A program made the translations under genes and the position numbers. Positions 1-8,922 of a stretch of DNA of 64,000 nucleotides are shown piece by piece. Source of the stretch: Nocardia sp. CY41 (GTDB lineage Bacteria > Actinomycetota > Actinomycetes > Mycobacteriales > Mycobacteriaceae); the NCBI RefSeq assembly GCF_009829325.1, contig NZ_VUOS01000026.1:1-64000 (forward strand), read 5' to 3'. The notes beneath the pieces are model-generated. The model did no database searches. It was not told the origin of the DNA and saw nothing but the letters and a program-made list of their open reading frames with translations. Numbering within the stretch: the first letter of the stretch is position 1; the number at the start of each line of letters is the position of its first letter.

Positions 1-65
1 CGGACCGGCAGTAGCGGTTCGATCACTGTCCACAACTCGTCGTCCACGATCCACGGGGCCGCCAC
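1..65 (-). CDS. IS5-family transposase, N-terminal fragment cut by window edge
   Basis: Read on the minus strand from a GTG at 65, the sequence gives about 21 codons that include WIVDDELWTVIEPLLP. This matches the opening of IS5/IS427-group transposases (DUF4096-type N-terminus). The rest of the gene lies beyond the left edge. The sequence up to about position 125, just after the stop of the neighbouring gene, may hold the terminal inverted repeat, but the partner end is not visible. The element has inserted immediately downstream of the DUF3558-like gene and does not truncate it. Confidence 0.7.
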   Translation of the reverse strand, partial: MAAPWIVDDELWTVIEPLLPV

Positions 66-125
66 GACGAAACATACTGCACCGCAACGAGAATCACCGC
101 CACTCAACCGAACCTGTTAGGAGCT

Positions 126-1043
126 CTAAGTCTTCCTCAGTCCATCCAACGCTTTGCGGGCTTGGTTCTCGGCGATCGTGGCGAGGTCCGCCCGGTTCAC
201 CGGAGGCTCGCCCTTCGCGCGCAGGACAGCGACTTCTATTCGCACGGAGACATTGCTGTCCTGCGCGCCCAGGATGTAGGTCATTCCGTTGCTGGTGTCC
301 GTGGTCGCGGTGCGCCAGTAACCCTGGGTCCCGATTCCGGTGACCTCCCCCGAGGCCCGCCCCGGTCCGGTGGCACTGGTGTCGGTCTGTTTCCAACCGT
401 CGTAGGCGGGGGCGGCGTCGGGGCCGGTGCACTGGGCCTGCAGGCTGATGCCGGCTTCGTCGACGGTGGCGTCGTCGGGGATGGTGGAGGGGCTGGTGTA
501 GCGGATGGCGCAGTACAGGTTGCCGCCGCCGAAGTTGTTCGGCGGGAATTCCCGATGCTGGGGGGCTTCCCTCGGGGTGGACGACCACCTTTGCAGGGGC
601 GTGGGATCGACAAGATCGCACGCGTTGGTGATGCCACTGATCGAATAGTTCCCCGGCGCCGGATCCCGGAGTGTCGTGGTCACAGCCGTGCTGGACGAGG
701 CCGAGGTGCTGGGCGGGGCCGGGGCAGCGGCGGACCCGCTGTCTGTGTCGCCGACGACGACCCCGATCACTACACCAAGTCCCAGCGCTACTGCCAGCGC
801 GATGGCGCCGACCGCTATCAGACCTGTTCTGCCGCGGCCGGTTCGCGGTGGGTGAGGTGGCTGCCCGTACCCGAGACCAGGTGGGCCGTACCCGGGCCGA
901 CCGGAAATGGCCCCGGGCGAGGACATGTACTCGCCCGAGTCGGGGACACCCCCGCTGCCGACCGGCGGAACAGATCGTTGCGCAGGATGGGCGGCACTGT
1001 CCGGCGTCGGCCGATCGTCAGGTCCGTGCTGAGAATCGGTCAT
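126..1043 (-). CDS. membrane-anchored DUF3558-like protein, copy 1
   Basis: A protein of 305 residues. The first 70 are a Pro/Gly/Tyr-rich cytoplasmic tail. One membrane helix follows at about residues 74-98, then an exported domain containing NACDLVDPTPL, a pattern seen in DUF3558-type actinobacterial exported proteins. The ATG at 1043 is chosen over an upstream in-frame ATG at 1157 because GGGGAGG lies 8 nt before it and the resulting N-terminus (MTDSQHGP) matches the start of the paralog next door. The gene follows copy 2 in the same direction with a 110-nt gap, so co-transcription is likely. The function of the family is unknown; an envelope role is inferred from topology only. Confidence 0.8.
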   Translation of the reverse strand: MTDSQHGPDDRPTPDSAAHPAQRSVPPVGSGGVPDSGEYMSSPGAISGRPGYGPPGLGYGQPPHPPRTGRGRTGLIAVGAIALAVALGLGVVIGVVVGDTDSGSAAAPAPPSTSASSSTAVTTTLRDPAPGNYSISGITNACDLVDPTPLQRWSSTPREAPQHREFPPNNFGGGNLYCAIRYTSPSTIPDDATVDEAGISLQAQCTGPDAAPAYDGWKQTDTSATGPGRASGEVTGIGTQGYWRTATTDTSNGMTYILGAQDSNVSVRIEVAVLRAKGEPPVNRADLATIAENQARKALDGLRKT

Positions 1044-1153
1044 CCCCGTAGCCTCCCCGGTTCCTCGACGGGCTCCCCCGTCGACGTCGACCCGATCGTA
1101 TTCGAGCCACCGTCGGTCGTCGGCGCCTACTGGTGCGCGCGACGCGCCGGTCG

Positions 1154-1975
1154 TCAATTCTCGCGTAGACCGTCCAGCGTCCTGCGCGCTTGCGACCTGG
1201 CGATCGAATCGAGTTCATCCCGCCGCACCGCCGGAGAACCCTTCTCGCGCGTGAGGAGGATCCGCACCCGCACCGAGACATTCCCGTCCTGTACACAGAC
1301 GACGTAGGTCATGTTCGCGACCAGGTTGCCTCTGGCTTCGGAGTACCAGTAGCCCTGATCGCCGATTCCGGTGACCGCACCGGAATCCGACCCCGCCTCG
1401 GGTGTTTCGACGTCGGCATGTTTCCAATGGTCGTAGAAGGGCGCCGCCGCACCGTTGGTGAACTGGGCCTCGACACTCATCGCGGCCTTGTTCATGGGGA
1501 ACTCGCCGACGGTCGCGCTGGTGTATTCGGTATCGCACTTCAAGCTGCCGCTTGCGTAGGCGGTGGGCCGCGTTTCCTTATGCTCGGGAGCACCTTTCGG
1601 CGTGGGCGACCACGTGGTCAACGGTGTGGGATCGACCAGGTCGCAAGCGTTGGTGACCGCATTCATCGAATAGGTCTTCGCCTCCGGCGTCGAGGTAGCC
1701 GACTCGCTGCTACCGCCGCCGCGGCCGACGACGATGCCGATAACCACACCGAGCCCCAGCATCACCACCAGCCCGAGCACACCGGCGATGATCAAACCTG
1801 TTCTGCCGTTGCCGGTCGGTGGTGGCGGATACGACGCCGTCGGCCCATATCCCTGACCAGGTGGCAGGTGTGGCATGGCCCAGCTGGCGTCGGACGGATC
1901 AGATTGCGGCGCAACGGGATCGACGCCGTCCGGCATAGGTGGTCGATCGCCAGGTCCGTGCTGGGAATCGGTCAC
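1154..1975 (-). CDS. membrane-anchored DUF3558-like protein, copy 2
   Basis: A protein of 273 residues and a tandem paralog of the following gene. It has the same N-terminal TDSQHGP motif, a Pro-rich tail, a single helix at about residues 59-84 and an exported domain with NACDLVDPTPL, ending in a similar ALDGLR/TLDGLR tail. The GTG at 1975 is preferred over the ATG at 2020: it has AAGGGG 6-7 nt upstream and aligns with the neighbour's start. The proline-rich cytoplasmic region has diverged far more than the outer domain, which suggests the outer domain carries the conserved function. The function is unknown. Confidence 0.8.
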   Translation of the reverse strand: MTDSQHGPGDRPPMPDGVDPVAPQSDPSDASWAMPHLPPGQGYGPTASYPPPPTGNGRTGLIIAGVLGLVVMLGLGVVIGIVVGRGGGSSESATSTPEAKTYSMNAVTNACDLVDPTPLTTWSPTPKGAPEHKETRPTAYASGSLKCDTEYTSATVGEFPMNKAAMSVEAQFTNGAAAPFYDHWKHADVETPEAGSDSGAVTGIGDQGYWYSEARGNLVANMTYVVCVQDGNVSVRVRILLTREKGSPAVRRDELDSIARSQARRTLDGLREN

Positions 1976-2238
1976 CTGCAGCCCCTTCGATTCCGCAACG
2001 GACTCTTCGTCGAACGTCAACGCCGAGCCGATTGTATTCCGTCATCGTCGTCACAGGTTGTCGCAATCCCGATGAGAGTCCATTCGACGACTGCCTCGTG
2101 CCACCGGGCGACCGGTCTCCCAATCGTGGACGGCGGAGCATGAACGCCCGTCCCCGAAACCACACGGCGTGGCCGTGACCTCAGGGCCCGGCGCTGAGCG
2201 GGGCGGCGCATGTAGGCTCGCGCACAGGGAGGGGCTCA

Positions 2239-3096
2239 ATGTTGATCGACTTTGTTCCCGACGGGAACCTGTACCCATTCGCGTCGCGCTGGTTCGACTC
2301 GTCTGCCGGCCGCGTGCACTACATCGATGAAGGGACGGGACCGACGATCCTGTTCTGTCACGGGGCTCCGGCATGGAGTTTTCTTTACCGCCACATCGTG
2401 AAGGCCCTGCGTGATCGGTACCGCTGTGTCGTCGTGGACTACCTGGGGTTCGGAATGTCCGAGCGGCCCGCCGGGTTCGGCTACACCATCGCGGAGCACA
2501 CCTCGGTCCTCGGCGAGTTGATCGATCACCTGCAACTCGATGGCTTCGTCGTGATGGGGCACGATTGGGGCGGACCCATCGGTCTGGGCACGGCCACCAC
2601 GCGGGCGGACCGGGTGAGCGGAATCGTCCTGGGCAATACCGTGTTCTGGCCGATCGAGGCAATCGCCAACCGGGCGTTCAGCATGATCATGAACAGTCGT
2701 CCGATGCAGCGGCGGATACTCGAACAGAACTTTCTCATCGAGCGCGTGCTACTCGCCGAGCTGAAGCGCACGCTCACCACGGTCGAGGCCGATCACTACC
2801 GCGCGGTGCAGCCCACTGCCCGAGCCCGTCGCGGCCTCGCCGTCACGCCTGGGGAGATTCGTGCCGCACGTCCCCTGCTCGATCGTCTCGCCCGAGACGT
2901 GCCTGCCCTGCTCGGCGACAAGCCGACGCTGTTGGTGTGGGGAATGCGGGACATGGTCTTCCGGCCGAACGCCTGTATCCCGCGGATGCGCGCCGCCTTC
3001 GGAGATCTCGAGGTGGTCGAGTTACCGCACGCTCGTCACTTCATTCAGGAACAGGAACCGGATGCGATCGCGGCAGCGATCGCGAAGCGTTTCTGA
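2239..3096 (+). CDS. alpha/beta hydrolase, haloalkane dehalogenase-like
   Basis: A full-length hydrolase of 285 residues. HGAPAWSFLYR (residues 41-51) is the oxyanion-hole region typical of haloalkane dehalogenases. GHDWGG gives the nucleophile Asp109 followed by the halide-binding Trp110, and His267 near the C-terminus is the likely catalytic base. The Asp in MRDMVF fits the acid position after a late strand. Asp rather than Ser as nucleophile is what separates dehalogenases and some epoxide hydrolases from esterases. AGGGAGGGG lies 5-7 nt before the ATG. It converges on the TetR-type gene downstream. The substrate cannot be read from sequence, and an epoxide hydrolase is the main alternative. 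Confidence 0.85.
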   Translation: MLIDFVPDGNLYPFASRWFDSSAGRVHYIDEGTGPTILFCHGAPAWSFLYRHIVKALRDRYRCVVVDYLGFGMSERPAGFGYTIAEHTSVLGELIDHLQLDGFVVMGHDWGGPIGLGTATTRADRVSGIVLGNTVFWPIEAIANRAFSMIMNSRPMQRRILEQNFLIERVLLAELKRTLTTVEADHYRAVQPTARARRGLAVTPGEIRAARPLLDRLARDVPALLGDKPTLLVWGMRDMVFRPNACIPRMRAAFGDLEVVELPHARHFIQEQEPDAIAAAIAKRF

Positions 3097-3117
3097 TCTC
3101 ATAATCTAATCTCATAA

Positions 3118-3822
3118 TCAATAGTTTTTGAGATACCGGTAGACGGTTGCGCGGGAAACGCCGAAGCGGGTAGCGATGTCCTCGACGTCGCAGCCGTCGG
3201 CGCGCATCGAGCGCGCCTGTTCGATCTGCTCGCCGGTCAGTTTGGCGGGCCGTCCCCCGTTGCGCCCTCTGGCGCGGCCGGTCGGTCTCGGCTCGATGGG
3301 TTCGCCCAGCAGCGCCTGGGCACCATTCAGGATCAATTGCCTCAGCCGGTCGACCGGCTCGTTGCGGAACAGGACGACGGGGTCGGCCAGGCCCGCGACC
3401 ACCTGAGCGGCCCGCACCCGCTGCTCGATCCCGCTTCCGGGGCCTGCCACCAGCTCGTTCGCCAAGGCGATCGCGGCCCGGAAACGGTCGGCCACCGGAG
3501 CTTGGACGAGCAGCGTCATGTCTCTGACCAGCATGGTGAGAGTGTGTCGGTGGCGCAGGTGCACATCGACATAACCCTCGATCGCCCGCCATCGGACCTC
3601 CTCGGCGCTCGGTTCCGACTCGGCCGCGGCCAGCACCGCATCCAGCTCGTCCAGCAGCGGCAGGGTGAGCTGGTGCAGGATCGCGTCCTTGGAGTCGAAG
3701 TGGTAGTAGAGGGCGGCTTTGGTGACGCCCACCTCGTCGGCGATGGCCTGCATGGATGTGGCTCGGTAGCCGCGGGTGGCGAACAGGACGCGTGCGGCCG
3801 CCAGGACGCGCTCAGATGTCAT
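3118..3822 (-). CDS. TetR-family regulator with an additional C-terminal HTH
   Basis: A regulator of 234 residues. Residues 1-50 form a standard TetR DNA-binding domain (ATSMQAIADEVGVTKAALYYHFDSK), followed by a helical ligand/dimer region. Unusually, residues 188-234 add a second helix-turn-helix of the resolvase/Hin type (LTGEQIEQARSMRADG, then GVSRATVYRYLK). Typical TetR proteins are 190-220 residues and have no second HTH. The gene is divergent from the hydrolase at 3899, and the 76-bp gap carries a repeated candidate operator. Autoregulation and control of that hydrolase are likely but inferred. Confidence 0.9.
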   Translation of the reverse strand: MTSERVLAAARVLFATRGYRATSMQAIADEVGVTKAALYYHFDSKDAILHQLTLPLLDELDAVLAAAESEPSAEEVRWRAIEGYVDVHLRHRHTLTMLVRDMTLLVQAPVADRFRAAIALANELVAGPGSGIEQRVRAAQVVAGLADPVVLFRNEPVDRLRQLILNGAQALLGEPIEPRPTGRARGRNGGRPAKLTGEQIEQARSMRADGCDVEDIATRFGVSRATVYRYLKNY

Positions 3823-3828
3823 GTGCTT

Positions 3829-3873
3829 ACTTACCTACGGTCAAAAATTTCGCTACTGTACTTACCGACAGTC
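3829..3873. promoter_or_regulatory. repeated candidate operator between tetR and hydrolase
   Basis: ACTTACCTACGGTC (3829-3842) and ACTTACCGACAGTC (3860-3873) match at 12 of 14 positions and start 31 bp apart, close to three helical turns. The second copy extends into an imperfect palindrome, ACTTACCGACAGTCAGT. The site lies in the short divergent region between the TetR-type gene and the hydrolase, where an autoregulatory operator is expected. Binding by this regulator is inferred. Confidence 0.55.
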
Positions 3874-3898
3874 AGTCTATGCCGCAGGGATGGCCCTT

Positions 3899-4786
3899 AT
3901 GTGTACCAAGGTCTCGTTCGACGTCGCCGGTGTCCGGTGTGCCGGCCGCCTCTTTCTGCCCACCAGCGCCGGTCGGTTGCCGTGTGTGGTGCTCTGCCAC
4001 GGTTTCAGTGGAACGATGGACCGGTTGTACGACTATGCCGAGCGCTTCGCCGCCGCAGGTTTCGCGGCATTGGTGTTCGACTACCGCAGCTTCGGTGAGA
4101 GCGCCGGCGAACCGCGGCAGGTACCCGGAATCGCCGGCCAGCTCGCCGATATTCGGGCCGGTGTCGCATTCGCGCGCAGCCACCCACGCATCGACGCCGA
4201 CCGGATTCTGTTGTGGGGTAACTCGCTAGGTGGAGCGCACGCTGTCGCCGTCGCGGCCGACGACCCGCGCATAGGTGCCGTCGTGGCGCAGATTCCGTTC
4301 AACGGCTTTCCGAGGCGGGTCGAGGGTAGGACCACCCGGGACACGGTGAAGCTGCTCGGCGCTATCATCTGGGATCGGTTGCGCGGCGCGGCGGGTAGGC
4401 GCCCGTATTACATTCCGATGGTCGGTGGGCCAGGGGAACTCGCCGTGACCGCGACGCCGGAAGCGGCGCGCCACATTCAGACCCTCACCGGGGGCGGGGA
4501 AACTTTGTGGCGCAATACCATTGCTCCCCGCGCGCTGCTGGAGATGATGCGCTACCGTCCTGCGGAGTCAGCCGCACGACTGTCGTGCCCACTGCTGGTC
4601 TGCGCTGCCGCCGAGGATCACGAGACGCCGGTGGAGACGAGTCGCGCGCTGGCCGACGCCGCGCCGCGCGGCGAGTTGCGGGTATATCCCGGCACCCATT
4701 TCTCCTTCTACACCGACCCGGCCTTGCGGGACACCGTCGTGGCCGACCAGATCGACTTCTTCCGGCAGGTACCAGTCGGCGGCTGA
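3899..4786 (+). CDS. alpha/beta hydrolase (acyl hydrolase-like)
   Basis: A protein of 295 residues with an alpha/beta hydrolase fold: HGFSGT near residue 34 (oxyanion loop), GNSLGG with nucleophile Ser109, and a C-terminal GTHFSFY supplying the catalytic His. The central region resembles dienelactone-hydrolase/X-Pro-peptidase-like serine hydrolases. The ATG at 3899 is chosen because AGGGA lies 8 nt upstream; the in-frame ATG at 3890 overlaps that sequence. It is divergent from the double-HTH TetR gene and probably under its control. No signal peptide is visible, so it is cytoplasmic. The substrate is unknown. Confidence 0.85.
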   Translation: MCTKVSFDVAGVRCAGRLFLPTSAGRLPCVVLCHGFSGTMDRLYDYAERFAAAGFAALVFDYRSFGESAGEPRQVPGIAGQLADIRAGVAFARSHPRIDADRILLWGNSLGGAHAVAVAADDPRIGAVVAQIPFNGFPRRVEGRTTRDTVKLLGAIIWDRLRGAAGRRPYYIPMVGGPGELAVTATPEAARHIQTLTGGGETLWRNTIAPRALLEMMRYRPAESAARLSCPLLVCAAAEDHETPVETSRALADAAPRGELRVYPGTHFSFYTDPALRDTVVADQIDFFRQVPVGG

Positions 4787-5055
4787 CAGTCTCCGCGCCG
4801 GCGCGCCATCGTCCCCTGCGGAGCCGGTGTTTGCTTCGGCGCTCATGGTGAGTGAACGACTGGTTGAGGCGAGTTGCTCGGCGAACGACTTTCCCGGGTC
4901 GATAGGTGCACCACTCTGCTGGCCGCAACCGGGCCGCCGGGAACCGGCCACCAGCCAGCCGCCTACACACCGGCGTCACCTACGTCATGGCCTCATACAG
5001 CTAGCCCAGTAGCCGCGCGGACCCGAGCATCGGACCACATGGCGGGCGCTGCAGG

Positions 5056-6126
5056 TCATATCCGAGGCTGAATGCGATCGCTGGCCGCCAGGGCAGCGAG
5101 TTCCGCCCGTGAGGAGACGCCGAGCTTGGTATAAAGGCGGGTCAGATGGGCCTCGATAGTCTTCTCGCTAACATAGAGTTCCTGTGAGATCTGGCGGTTC
5201 GTCCGGCCGAGTACGACCCGATCGACGATCTCGGATTGCCGCTCGGTCAGATCGCCGAGCCGCACCGTGGTTGCGCGGGAACGGCTTCGTGGTCCGGACG
5301 TCTGCCGCTCGCCTACCCGGTGCAGAGCCAGGCGAGCACGCTCGGCGAGCCGTTCCGCGCCACAGAGTTCGAATGCCAGCAGCGCTGCGTCGAATTGGGC
5401 TTTCGCCGCGGTGAGGTCGTGCAGATCGGCAAGCGCGTGTCCGAACAGCAGACGAGCACGAGCCGCATCCAAAGCAGTGCCGCTGGCGGTGTACTCGCTG
5501 ACGGCCTTCTCGGCATTGTCGGCGGCCGCCCCTACCTCCTCGCGGGTCAGCTGTACGTGCGCGCGGCAGTACCGCGCGTCGCCGAGCCGCATATGCATCG
5601 TCGGCATGCCGTCGACGATCGTTTCGACGCGTCGAGTCGTCTTCTCCGCGGCGTCGATCCGTCCGAGAGCGAGTTCGGCATCGACCAGATACCGATAGAA
5701 ATGTGGCATGAGGGTCGGGTAGATCTCGCCGGGGACCTCGCTGGCGATCTTGATGAGTTCCTGGCGCCCGCGCCGATAGCGGCCGGCCTCGATCAACGTG
5801 GAGCCGTAGACCAGCGGTGCGTGCCAGGCGTACAGAGCATCGGGCCTCTGGGCGTTGAGGCGCATGCTGAGCGCGCCGGACGCCAATGCCTCGGTGGTGC
5901 GGCCCATCAGTGTCAGCACCCAGCAGCGAGTCGCCTCGGTCAGCGCCATCAGCGGCGAATTCTCCAGCAAGGATGCTGTTTTCGCGGCGTTAGTCGCGGT
6001 GGAAAGGGACCGTCGCCAGATCGACCTCGCCGGCCACCGCCGCGCCGTCGTGCGCCGCGACCGGGGGGTCATCGGGTCCACGAGGGGATACGCGTCTCGG
6101 AGGTGTTGGTCACGACATCCCAACAC
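5056..6126 (-). pseudogene. 5'-truncated LuxR/LAL-type regulator
   Basis: The C-terminal 290 residues read as the TPR-like repeats and LuxR-type HTH of a large ATP-binding LuxR (LAL) regulator. The last 60 residues carry LTERQSEIVDRVVLGRTNRQ and KTIEAHLTRLYTKLGVSSR. The family is usually about 900 residues, with an N-terminal ATPase. Here the first 60-70 residues are Arg/Ser/Thr-rich text that looks out of frame, and no Walker motifs lie upstream. It may still be translated as a short HTH protein, but it is best read as a truncated relic. Confidence 0.65.
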
Positions 6127-6292
6127 ATAAGTCGCGGCGGGTTCGCAACCTTTGAGTGTTCATAGGACCAACGATTCCTCGTTTCGCCGACCGGCCTGCC
6201 GAGGCGACGGCGGCGGTGGCAGCTCGCCGATGATCCCGGTGTGAGCGGGTGCGCTTCGGCCGGCTCGCTCAGCGACGCGGGGCCGTCGCCGC

Positions 6293-7285
6293 TCAACCAG
6301 AGGGAAACTCGTCAGCTGACCACCGCCGCCGCGCACGACGAAACGCCCGCGCATCGGAATAGCCGAGTCGGTGTGCGATGTCATCCTGGGACAAGCCCGG
6401 ACACGACTTCAGTTTCTCCGACCACACCCGGCGGGCGCGGTCGAGTTCGCGGCGCCAGGTGGTGCCTTCTCCCGCCAGTTCTCGCTGCAGGCTGCGGGCA
6501 CTCGTCGCCATTCGGCGTGCCGCGTGATCGACAGGGATCGGACCGTTGCCGAGCATCCCGAGCAGTATGTGATGAAGTTGCTCGGAGCACGTCACAGCAG
6601 GATGCCGCACCGCGGCCGTTTCCGCGTGCCGGAGCAAAATTTCGGCCAGCATCGGGTCGGCGGTTGTGAGCGGCTGCGCCAGGTCGGCGACACGGAACAC
6701 CAGCTGATCAGTCGGAGCGCCGAACTCGATCCGCGTCGTGCCGAAGGTCTCGACGAACTGATCGTGCCGTCGAGGCGCGGCCTGCCGGAAGCTGACCCGC
6801 ACCGGCTTCACCACCCCGCCGGTTCCCAGCCGGGTCCGCGCGACCATGGCGACGAACGCGGCCTGCATCGCCAACTCTCTGCCCCGTCCCTCCCCACGAA
6901 CCATGCCCTGATCGAAGGCGATCTCCTCGGTCGCATCGGCCATCGACAGGGTGAAATTGGTGGTGAGAACGTTGACGTGCGTACCTGTTCGGGTAAATCC
7001 CGCCGCTACGGTCGGCGCGGTCATGAACAGGTAGTCGTTCAGTCCCAATCGCCCCGGAACATAGGTTCGCCCGGCACGCAGTGCCACGTGCGGATCGGTG
7101 ATTTCGTGCTCGACCAGCTCCCATAGGCGAATGTTTCGATCGCTGGGCACGGCCACCTGCGTGCTCTCCAACATCCATTCGGGTATGTCGGCCTCGCGCG
7201 CGAGCTGCCGTCGCACCGGACCGGACAGGCCGGTGCAGTCGAGGGCAAGTTTGGGTAACAGGATGAGATCTGCTGTGTCCATCAT
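6293..7285 (-). CDS. AraC-family transcriptional regulator
   Basis: A protein of 330 residues. The N-terminal 190 residues resemble the arabinose-binding-like domain of OruR/ArgR-type AraC proteins (ITDPHVALRAGRTYVPGRLG). The C-terminal 100 residues form the double HTH, with MATSARSLQRELAGEGTTW and SQDDIAHRLGYSDARAFRRA. The start is MM at 7285/7282 with only a weak ribosome-binding site. It is divergent from the RiPP operon that begins about 400 bp away, so it is a candidate regulator of that operon, although there is no direct evidence for this. Confidence 0.85.
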   Translation of the reverse strand: MMDTADLILLPKLALDCTGLSGPVRRQLAREADIPEWMLESTQVAVPSDRNIRLWELVEHEITDPHVALRAGRTYVPGRLGLNDYLFMTAPTVAAGFTRTGTHVNVLTTNFTLSMADATEEIAFDQGMVRGEGRGRELAMQAAFVAMVARTRLGTGGVVKPVRVSFRQAAPRRHDQFVETFGTTRIEFGAPTDQLVFRVADLAQPLTTADPMLAEILLRHAETAAVRHPAVTCSEQLHHILLGMLGNGPIPVDHAARRMATSARSLQRELAGEGTTWRRELDRARRVWSEKLKSCPGLSQDDIAHRLGYSDARAFRRARRRWSADEFPSG

Positions 7286-7681
7286 CGTGATTCTCGACCG
7301 GGAATTGCGGACTCGACGTTACATCGGCGCGGACCGCTCCGCCCTGGGGTGACGGTCATCGGCCACGGTACGCGCCGGTAGCCGTGACCCACTTCATGCT
7401 CGGAGCGGAACCACCTCGGGAACTGGCGCGTTCGGTCCCTCGCCCGGCGCGTTCGGTCCTTCCCCAGTGCGTCGGCGGCGGTGATCATCTACGAATCCGT
7501 AGGTGGCCGACCGTGGTCGCCGAGAACCAGAAAGGTTTCCGTCGCTCAAAATTTCGATCGGCCCGCCACCGCAGTTCGCCTCGACGAGGACGTGGTCGAT
7601 ATCGCTGTCGCGCAAGCATTTCCAGGTAATCACAATGGCCGGTGGAATCTGGCGGCAGATCCGAGAAGGAGTTGGCTGTCG
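7286..7681. other. intergenic region upstream of the FxSxx operon
   Basis: About 400 bp between the AraC regulator and fxsB1. It must hold the divergent promoters. The fxsB1 reading frame stays open back to 7481 with no stop, so an N-terminal extension of up to 67 residues is formally possible. It has no ribosome-binding site as good as the one before 7682 and no counterpart in the second FxsB. No precursor peptide ending in an FxS tail was found here in either direction. Confidence 0.5.
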
Positions 7682-8908
7682 GTGACGATGGAACAGGTTG
7701 CTGCACAATTGCGCTGGCCGGTCCCCGGGTTGGATATGGCGGCATTGATCCGCAACGGCTGGGAGCCGATGGCATTTACAGAGTATGTCGTCAAGATTCA
7801 CAGTCGCTGTAACCTTGCCTGCGATTACTGCTACATGTACGAGATGGCCGATCAAAGCTGGATGGAGCAGCCGAAGGTGATGTCTCGCGAAGTTTTCGAC
7901 GATACATGTCGAATGATTCGCGAGCATGCGCTGCGGCACTCGCTGCCGGCGGTCGATATCGTGTTCCATGGCGGCGAACCGTTGCTGGTCGGGAAACAGA
8001 ATTTGCAGTACTTTGCGCGGACGGCCCGAGCTGCGTTGGAACCGGACATACAGGTGCGTCTCGGTCTTCAGACCAACGGTGTGCTGATCGACGACGAGTT
8101 CCTCCGCATCTGTGATCGGTGGGGTGTCCGAATCGGCGTCAGTCTGGACGGTAGCGAGCGCGGACACGATCGGCACAGGCGGGACCGCCGTGGAGAGGGC
8201 AGCTACCGACAGGTCGTTGCCGGGCTGACGCGACTACGGGCTCCCCGGTGGCGGCACCTGTTCTCGGGGATTCTGTGCACGATCGATCTCCAGAACGATC
8301 CGGTGGAGACCTACGAGGCCGTGGCCAGGTTCAAGCCGCCGACGGCGGATTTCATGGTGCCCCATGGTAACTGGGTGACGCCGCCACCGGGCAGGGTGGC
8401 CGACGAGTCGGTCACACCCTACGCCGATTGGCTCATCGCGGTCTTCGAGCGCTGGTACGGCGCACCGGAATTGGAAACCACGGTCCGACTGTTCGGAAAA
8501 ATCATCGAGCTGCTGCTCGGCGGCCAGACGTCGTCGGAAGCCGTTGGGCTCGCGCCCGTTCGGTTGGTGGTCATCGAAACGGACGGCAGCCTCGAGCAGG
8601 TTGACGAACTGAAATCGGCGTTCGCAGGTGCCACCAAGCTATCGATCCGCGGAGATCGCGGCAATCCGCTCGACCTGGCGCTGCGTGACCCTGGCATCGC
8701 GGCTCGGCAGATCGGCCTCGCCGCCCTCGGCGACACCTGCCTGGCGTGCTCGGTCCACACCGTGTGCGGTGGTGGGCACTATGTCCACCGGTATCGAGAA
8801 GACAACGGATTCCGAAATCCGTCGGTGTACTGTGCCGACCTCAAAAAGCTGATCCAACACATCGAATCGCGCGTCCGGGCCGAGATCATGCCCGTTCTCG
8901 AACGCTAG
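7682..8908 (+). CDS. fxsB: FxsB-type radical SAM/SPASM peptide maturase, copy 1
   Basis: A radical SAM enzyme of 408 residues. SRCNLACDYCYMYEMADQSW holds the CX3CX2C cluster motif about 45 residues from the start, followed by VFHGGEPLL. The C-terminal SPASM region carries CLACSVHTVCGGGHYVHRY and a final YC. The order and spacing match the FxsB family, whose members act on peptides ending in FxSxx. Related maturases form three-residue cyclophanes between an aromatic side chain and the beta-carbon two residues on. The GTG at 7682 follows AGAAGGAG. The HExxH gene starts 14 nt downstream. A close paralog lies at 12298. Confidence 0.88.
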   Translation: MTMEQVAAQLRWPVPGLDMAALIRNGWEPMAFTEYVVKIHSRCNLACDYCYMYEMADQSWMEQPKVMSREVFDDTCRMIREHALRHSLPAVDIVFHGGEPLLVGKQNLQYFARTARAALEPDIQVRLGLQTNGVLIDDEFLRICDRWGVRIGVSLDGSERGHDRHRRDRRGEGSYRQVVAGLTRLRAPRWRHLFSGILCTIDLQNDPVETYEAVARFKPPTADFMVPHGNWVTPPPGRVADESVTPYADWLIAVFERWYGAPELETTVRLFGKIIELLLGGQTSSEAVGLAPVRLVVIETDGSLEQVDELKSAFAGATKLSIRGDRGNPLDLALRDPGIAARQIGLAALGDTCLACSVHTVCGGGHYVHRYREDNGFRNPSVYCADLKKLIQHIESRVRAEIMPVLER

Positions 8909-8922
8909 CGACAGGGGACGCA

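Noticed and set aside
7503..7685. A 60-codon plus-strand ORF containing FAST (near 7575), considered as a second FxS precursor
   Set aside because: The FxS is in the middle, not near the C-terminus, and there is no leader-like sequence.
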